9,357 bases of DNA from positions 1-9,357 of the forward strand of contig JAZKFP010000111.1 in NCBI GenBank assembly GCA_040386355.1, in the 5' to 3' direction. The position numbers were made by a program, and so were the translations under genes. Of the stretch, positions 6,378-9,357 are shown piece after piece (the stretch's first letter is position 1; the number at the start of each line of letters is the position of its first letter). Origin of the DNA: JAZKFP01 sp040386355 (GTDB lineage: Bacteria > Pseudomonadota > Gammaproteobacteria > Pseudomonadales > UBA6940). The notes beneath the pieces are model-generated. The model saw only the letters and a program-made list of their open reading frames with translations, was not told the DNA's origin and did not search any database.

Positions 6378-7235
6378 TTATTTTCCATCCAACCAAATCA
6401 GCGTTGCAAATCGTCCACACACATTTTTTACAGATTGGATTTTTTCCTGATGCGTAAATTGTCGATGAGAAAACCATCGTTTATCGTGATAAGTACAATA
6501 TTCACTATCTAGTATATTCTTAACGCCTAGCATGTGTAGTTGCAAATTCGCAAAAGCCCGTAAATCAAAATAAATTTTATCGTCTCGTTTAATGAAAGCT
6601 TTGTTTAACATGTCTTTTGGATGAGTAGAAAACTGTTCAATAAATTCTGTTCCAACTTCATAATTTGCATTTGAAATACAGGGTCCTAACCACGCAATAA
6701 TTTCAGAAGAATTCGACTGCATCGTATTGAGCGTCTCTGCAATAATTTTATTCTCTAGTCCACGCCAACCTGCATGAATTGCAGCGACTTCAGTACCTTT
6801 TTTATTGGTTAAAATAATTGGCAAACAATCGGCAGTTAAAACTCCAATTGGTGTGTTAGGTACTGTACAAACCCATGCATCCGCTTGCGGCCAATTAGGC
6901 TGAGGAAAACCCGCTGATGTTTCTAATATAAGAGATTGTTGTTGTAAATATATTGCTTGACCTTCCTCTTGAATATTAATAATTTTATTGCTGTGCGTTT
7001 GTTGCAGCCATAACGGTGAAGAAATTTTTAATTGAAGTGCTAATGCTTGTCTCTTCCGTAAAACATTTTCTAACGGCTCACTGACATGTGTGCCTAGATT
7101 ATGTCCCCATTGATCAACGTGATTGGGATCACCACAAAAATTCGTTGTTACCAACGCGCGAATATTTTTTGGCGCAGACCATTGCGGTTGAATGGAACAA
7201 TTAGAAAAATGATTATTTTTAGAAAATGAATTCAT
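6378..7235 (-). CDS. pgeF: Peptidoglycan editing factor PgeF (YfiH/DUF152 laccase-like family)
   Basis: This 285-residue protein is somewhat longer than most family members (about 240-260). In E. coli, PgeF (YfiH) removes L-Ser wrongly placed at position 1 of UDP-MurNAc dipeptides, guarding peptidoglycan composition; older annotations call the family polyphenol oxidase or laccase domain. The zinc-site residues are visible: H81 in QQTHSN, C137 in TADCLP and H154 in IHAGWRGL, and the late CTYHDKRWFSHR (247-258) matches the conserved C-terminal motif. The first 20 or so residues are poorly conserved. The ATG lies 16 bp after the rluD stop with only a weak GAGAG-like ribosome site, so translation may depend on coupling to rluD. 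The gene pair rluD-pgeF is conserved in many gammaproteobacteria. Confidence 0.93.
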   Translation of the reverse strand: MNSFSKNNHFSNCSIQPQWSAPKNIRALVTTNFCGDPNHVDQWGHNLGTHVSEPLENVLRKRQALALQLKISSPLWLQQTHSNKIINIQEEGQAIYLQQQSLILETSAGFPQPNWPQADAWVCTVPNTPIGVLTADCLPIILTNKKGTEVAAIHAGWRGLENKIIAETLNTMQSNSSEIIAWLGPCISNANYEVGTEFIEQFSTHPKDMLNKAFIKRDDKIYFDLRAFANLQLHMLGVKNILDSEYCTYHDKRWFSHRQFTHQEKIQSVKNVCGRFATLIWLDGK

Positions 7236-7251
7236 CCATGACTCTCATACA

Positions 7252-8232
7252 TTATGCTTCATCAGCATTAGATAAAATAGCAATCAGTTTTTGAATATCC
7301 GGCGTAATTGGCGAACACCATGCCATAGTTCGATTCAAAGTTGGATGTTCTAACTCCAACGTATGCGCATGCAATGCCTGACGAGAAAATGTCGCTAAAA
7401 AATTCCGTAACGCTTCTTCATTTTGGCGTGGATTATTATTGTTAAATTGCGAACGCGTTTGTACACGTCTTCGACCCGAATACATTGGATCACCTACCAC
7501 TGGAAAACCCAAGTGCGCCATATGCACTCGAATTTGATGCGTACGGCCGGTCTCTAAGCTAATTGCAAGCACCGCGTGCGTTTTTAAATTTTTCTGAATT
7601 TTAAAATGCGTAATTGCGACCTTACCTTCTTCAAGCACTGCCATGCGCGTTCGGTGACTTGGATGACGCCCTATTGGCGCATTCACTGTACCGGTCATCG
7701 GTGGAATCCCACGCACTACACAAATATATCCACGCTTAACGGTACGCTGTTGTAATTGTTGTACCAAAGAATGATGCGCTTCTAAAGTACGGGCGACGAC
7801 TAGTAATCCAGAAGTTTCTTTATCTAATCGATGAACAATTCCTGCACGTGGTACTTGAGATAACTCAGGATAACGATGTAATAATGCGTTGACCAAAGTA
7901 TCATCCGCGTGACCTGCAGCAGGATGCACGACCAATCCAGCGGGTTTATTGATTACTACTATTTGCTCGTCCTCATAAATCCATTGCAATGGTAAGTCAC
8001 GCGCTTCCCACACATGTTCGTCAACTAAGTCAGCCTGTAAACTCAAACGATCGCCTGCCTGAACACTTTGTTTTGGCTGGACTACAGTGTCATTTAACGT
8101 CAAAGATCCGGCACGAATCCATTGTTGAATTCGTGATCGAGAAAATTCAGGGAACAGTTCTGCAGCTGCTTGATCTAAACGACGACCTTGATGAGTAAGA
8201 TCCAGTTCAGCAGTCCTAATGATTAAAGCCAT
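7252..8232 (-). CDS. rluD: 23S rRNA pseudouridine synthase RluD
   Basis: The 326-residue protein has the usual length and layout of RluA-family enzymes that in E. coli make pseudouridines 1911, 1915 and 1917 in helix 69 of 23S rRNA. An S4 RNA-binding domain (about 18-75; RRLDQAAAELFPEFSRSRIQ) is followed by the synthase domain: VVINKPAGLVVHPAAGH (92-108), the catalytic HRLDKETSG with Asp137, and LETGRTHQIRVHM (226-238). A polar Asn/Arg/Gln-rich insert lies at about 260-275. RluD rather than RluA or RluC is called from the S4 domain together with the neighbours pgeF and bamD, an order also found in Pseudomonas. The ATG has only a weak upstream GAG as ribosome site. Confidence 0.93.
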   Translation of the reverse strand: MALIIRTAELDLTHQGRRLDQAAAELFPEFSRSRIQQWIRAGSLTLNDTVVQPKQSVQAGDRLSLQADLVDEHVWEARDLPLQWIYEDEQIVVINKPAGLVVHPAAGHADDTLVNALLHRYPELSQVPRAGIVHRLDKETSGLLVVARTLEAHHSLVQQLQQRTVKRGYICVVRGIPPMTGTVNAPIGRHPSHRTRMAVLEEGKVAITHFKIQKNLKTHAVLAISLETGRTHQIRVHMAHLGFPVVGDPMYSGRRRVQTRSQFNNNNPRQNEEALRNFLATFSRQALHAHTLELEHPTLNRTMAWCSPITPDIQKLIAILSNADEA

Positions 8233-8318
8233 AATAAACTCAACACATAACTTGAAAAATAAATGACGTAAAAATTAAAGCGGGAACAATACATTTTCTG
8301 ATATGGTTATGCTCGACA

Positions 8319-8362
8319 TTTTTTGTATCGCGCTTTTTTTGTATTGCGCTTTTTTGTGTTGC
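8319..8362. repeat. Three degenerate tandem T-tract/GTATYGCGC units upstream of bamD
   Basis: Three head-to-tail units follow one another: TTTTTTGTATCGCGC (8319-8333), TTTTTTTGTATTGCGC (8334-8349) and TTTTTTGTGTTGC (8350-8362). They sit within the 156-bp rluD/bamD divergent gap, 26 bp before the bamD ATG. A weak promoter-like pair (TTGTAT at 8339-8344, 17-bp spacer, CATAAC at 8362-8367) falls inside them, so changes in unit or T-tract number could alter bamD expression; that is inference. I see no convincing rluD promoter in the rest of the gap. Confidence 0.5.
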
Positions 8363-8388
8363 ATAACGCGAATTAACTAGGTCCAAGT

Positions 8389-9267
8389 ATGAATAAGTCT
8401 TTTTCAAAAATTTTTACAGCTCGTATGGTCAAGCAAACCTTAAGCACACTGGTGCTTTGCTTCGTTTTTTTAACAGGCTGCAACTCCAAACCGGAAGTAA
8501 GCCCTGAACTTTCCGAAGAAACGTATTTCCGTAATGCTCAAGAAGCAATTGCTGACGAAAACTTCATATATGCCATCGAACAGTTGAAAGAAATTGAATC
8601 ACGGTTTCCATTCGGTGTTTATGCACCACAAGCACATTTGGATTTAATTTACGCCTATTACGAAAGCGAAGATTACGATAATGCTCGCGTTTCCGCTGAT
8701 CGTTTTACTAAGCTGTATGGCTCACACGAAAAAGTAGATTATGCCTACTATATGCGAGCATTGTCTGCGTACGATGTAGATCGGGGTTTTCTTGCGCGCG
8801 TTTTACCAAGCTCACCAGCCGAGCGTGATCTGAAACCGGTCTATGATGCATATACACTTTTTAATCGATTTATTTTGGATTATCCAAAAAGCATGTATGT
8901 AGCGGATGCTCGGCAACGCCTAAAATACATCACTAATTTATTAGCCGAACACGAATTAATTGTTGCGCAATATTACATCAAACGTCAGGCGTATTTGGCT
9001 GCTGCCAATCGTGCACGTTATGTATTGGAAAATTTTCCTAACAGTCCTGAAGTTCCAAAAGCAATTGCATATTTAGCCGTATCGTATCGTTTTATGGAAA
9101 TGGAAGATTTAGCAGTAGAAGCAGAAACTCGTTTAACCAAAGCTTTTCCGGAAAGTGCAAAATTATACGCACAAGGTAATTTAATTCCGTTAGACGAACT
9201 TGAAAACGAGCAAAAAAATCTTACTGAAACTTTTACTTTTGGTTTAATGGGTAAAAGTAAAGAATAA
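8389..9267 (+). CDS. bamD: Outer membrane assembly lipoprotein BamD (ComL/YfiO)
   Basis: This 292-residue lipoprotein is longer than E. coli BamD (245), by a longer signal region and a C-terminal tail. BamD works with BamA at the periplasmic face of the outer membrane to fold beta-barrel proteins. The signal peptide ends in lipobox LTGC with Cys31 as acylated residue. TPR-type helices follow: YFRNAQEAIADENF (46-59), RFPFGVY (72-78), LDLIYAYY (84-91), DYAYYMRAL (117-125), and VAQYYIKRQAY (192-202), all characteristic of BamD. The chosen ATG has AGG 7 nt upstream; a second ATG at codon 13 would give a more typical 18-residue signal but lacks a ribosome site. The tail 255-292 (PLDELENEQ...) is polar and likely not part of the TPR core. 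The gene is divergent from rluD. Confidence 0.95.
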   Translation: MNKSFSKIFTARMVKQTLSTLVLCFVFLTGCNSKPEVSPELSEETYFRNAQEAIADENFIYAIEQLKEIESRFPFGVYAPQAHLDLIYAYYESEDYDNARVSADRFTKLYGSHEKVDYAYYMRALSAYDVDRGFLARVLPSSPAERDLKPVYDAYTLFNRFILDYPKSMYVADARQRLKYITNLLAEHELIVAQYYIKRQAYLAAANRARYVLENFPNSPEVPKAIAYLAVSYRFMEMEDLAVEAETRLTKAFPESAKLYAQGNLIPLDELENEQKNLTETFTFGLMGKSKE

Positions 9268-9289
9268 ATCACAGAATTACGGCTGTATA

Positions 9290-9357
9290 TACCCGTAGCG
9301 TTTGAAAATTAGGTTAAGTGAAACGGTTTAGCATGAATATTTTTTTTCAATCGCAAG
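9290..9357 (+). repeat. Second copy of the post-tRNA repeat, cut by the window end
   Basis: Starting TACCCGTAGCG 23 bp after the bamD stop, this stretch aligns without gaps to the left 68 bp of the 5531-5700 element, with roughly three quarters of positions identical. The best conserved blocks are TACCCGTA, AGGTTAA, AGCATGAA and ATTTTTTTTCAAT. The right half lies beyond the window. The two copies have diverged, so the family is not of very recent spread here. Confidence 0.65.

Noticed and set aside
6365..6378. TACCCGCAACAAAT, 13/14 identical to the inner strand of the 5682-5700 repeat end
   Set aside because: In this orientation an element would extend into the pgeF coding end, and no partner end is present; it is probably coincidence or a trace too short to call.
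6193..6477. Open frames over the smpB/pgeF gap and the pgeF 3' end on either strand
   Set aside because: They overlap the palindrome and the real pgeF frame, carry no family motifs and lack ribosome sites.

Overview
The window is an AT-rich stretch of a gammaproteobacterial chromosome. The core genes are typical of the Pseudomonas/Legionella/Coxiella side of the class: radC divergent from coaBC and an algC-type gene, and bamD divergent from rluD-pgeF. The low G+C and the spacing suggest a Legionellales-like organism, possibly host-associated. That placement is inference from gene order and composition only; no 16S or marker tree could be consulted.

Layout. Left edge to about 2.5 kb, minus strand: coaBC (coenzyme A synthesis, GTG start), followed 17 bp later by the 5' part of a long algC-type phosphomannomutase/phosphoglucomutase gene. 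That protein has a two-helix membrane-anchored N-terminal region and runs off the window just after its catalytic domain begins. At 2.5-2.6 kb a short divergent control region carries a perfect TGTGA-N6-TCACA palindrome. At 2.6-3.3 kb lies radC (+). At 3.5-5.1 kb, minus strand, is the accessory gene of the window: a 557-residue, cysteine-free protein without a signal peptide. Its C-terminal third reads as a GH16-type beta-glucanase with an intact ExDxxE catalytic motif, and its N-terminal 300 residues are unrecognised. At 5.4-5.5 kb there is a tRNA-Leu(CAG) with a good promoter. It is followed by a 170-bp element with 19-bp terminal inverted repeats that abuts smpB (5.7-6.2 kb, +). smpB converges on pgeF; the gap between them holds a long imperfect palindrome. 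rluD-pgeF form a minus-strand pair (6.4-8.2 kb), divergent from the lipoprotein gene bamD (8.4-9.3 kb). A second, truncated copy of the post-tRNA repeat starts just after bamD and runs to the window end.

Functionally, most genes are housekeeping: CoA synthesis, sugar-phosphate supply for envelope polysaccharide, trans-translation, rRNA pseudouridylation, peptidoglycan precursor proofreading and outer-membrane assembly. The parts worth a second look are the GH16 protein, which looks like a protein exported without a Sec signal, and the small repeat families scattered through the intergenic gaps.
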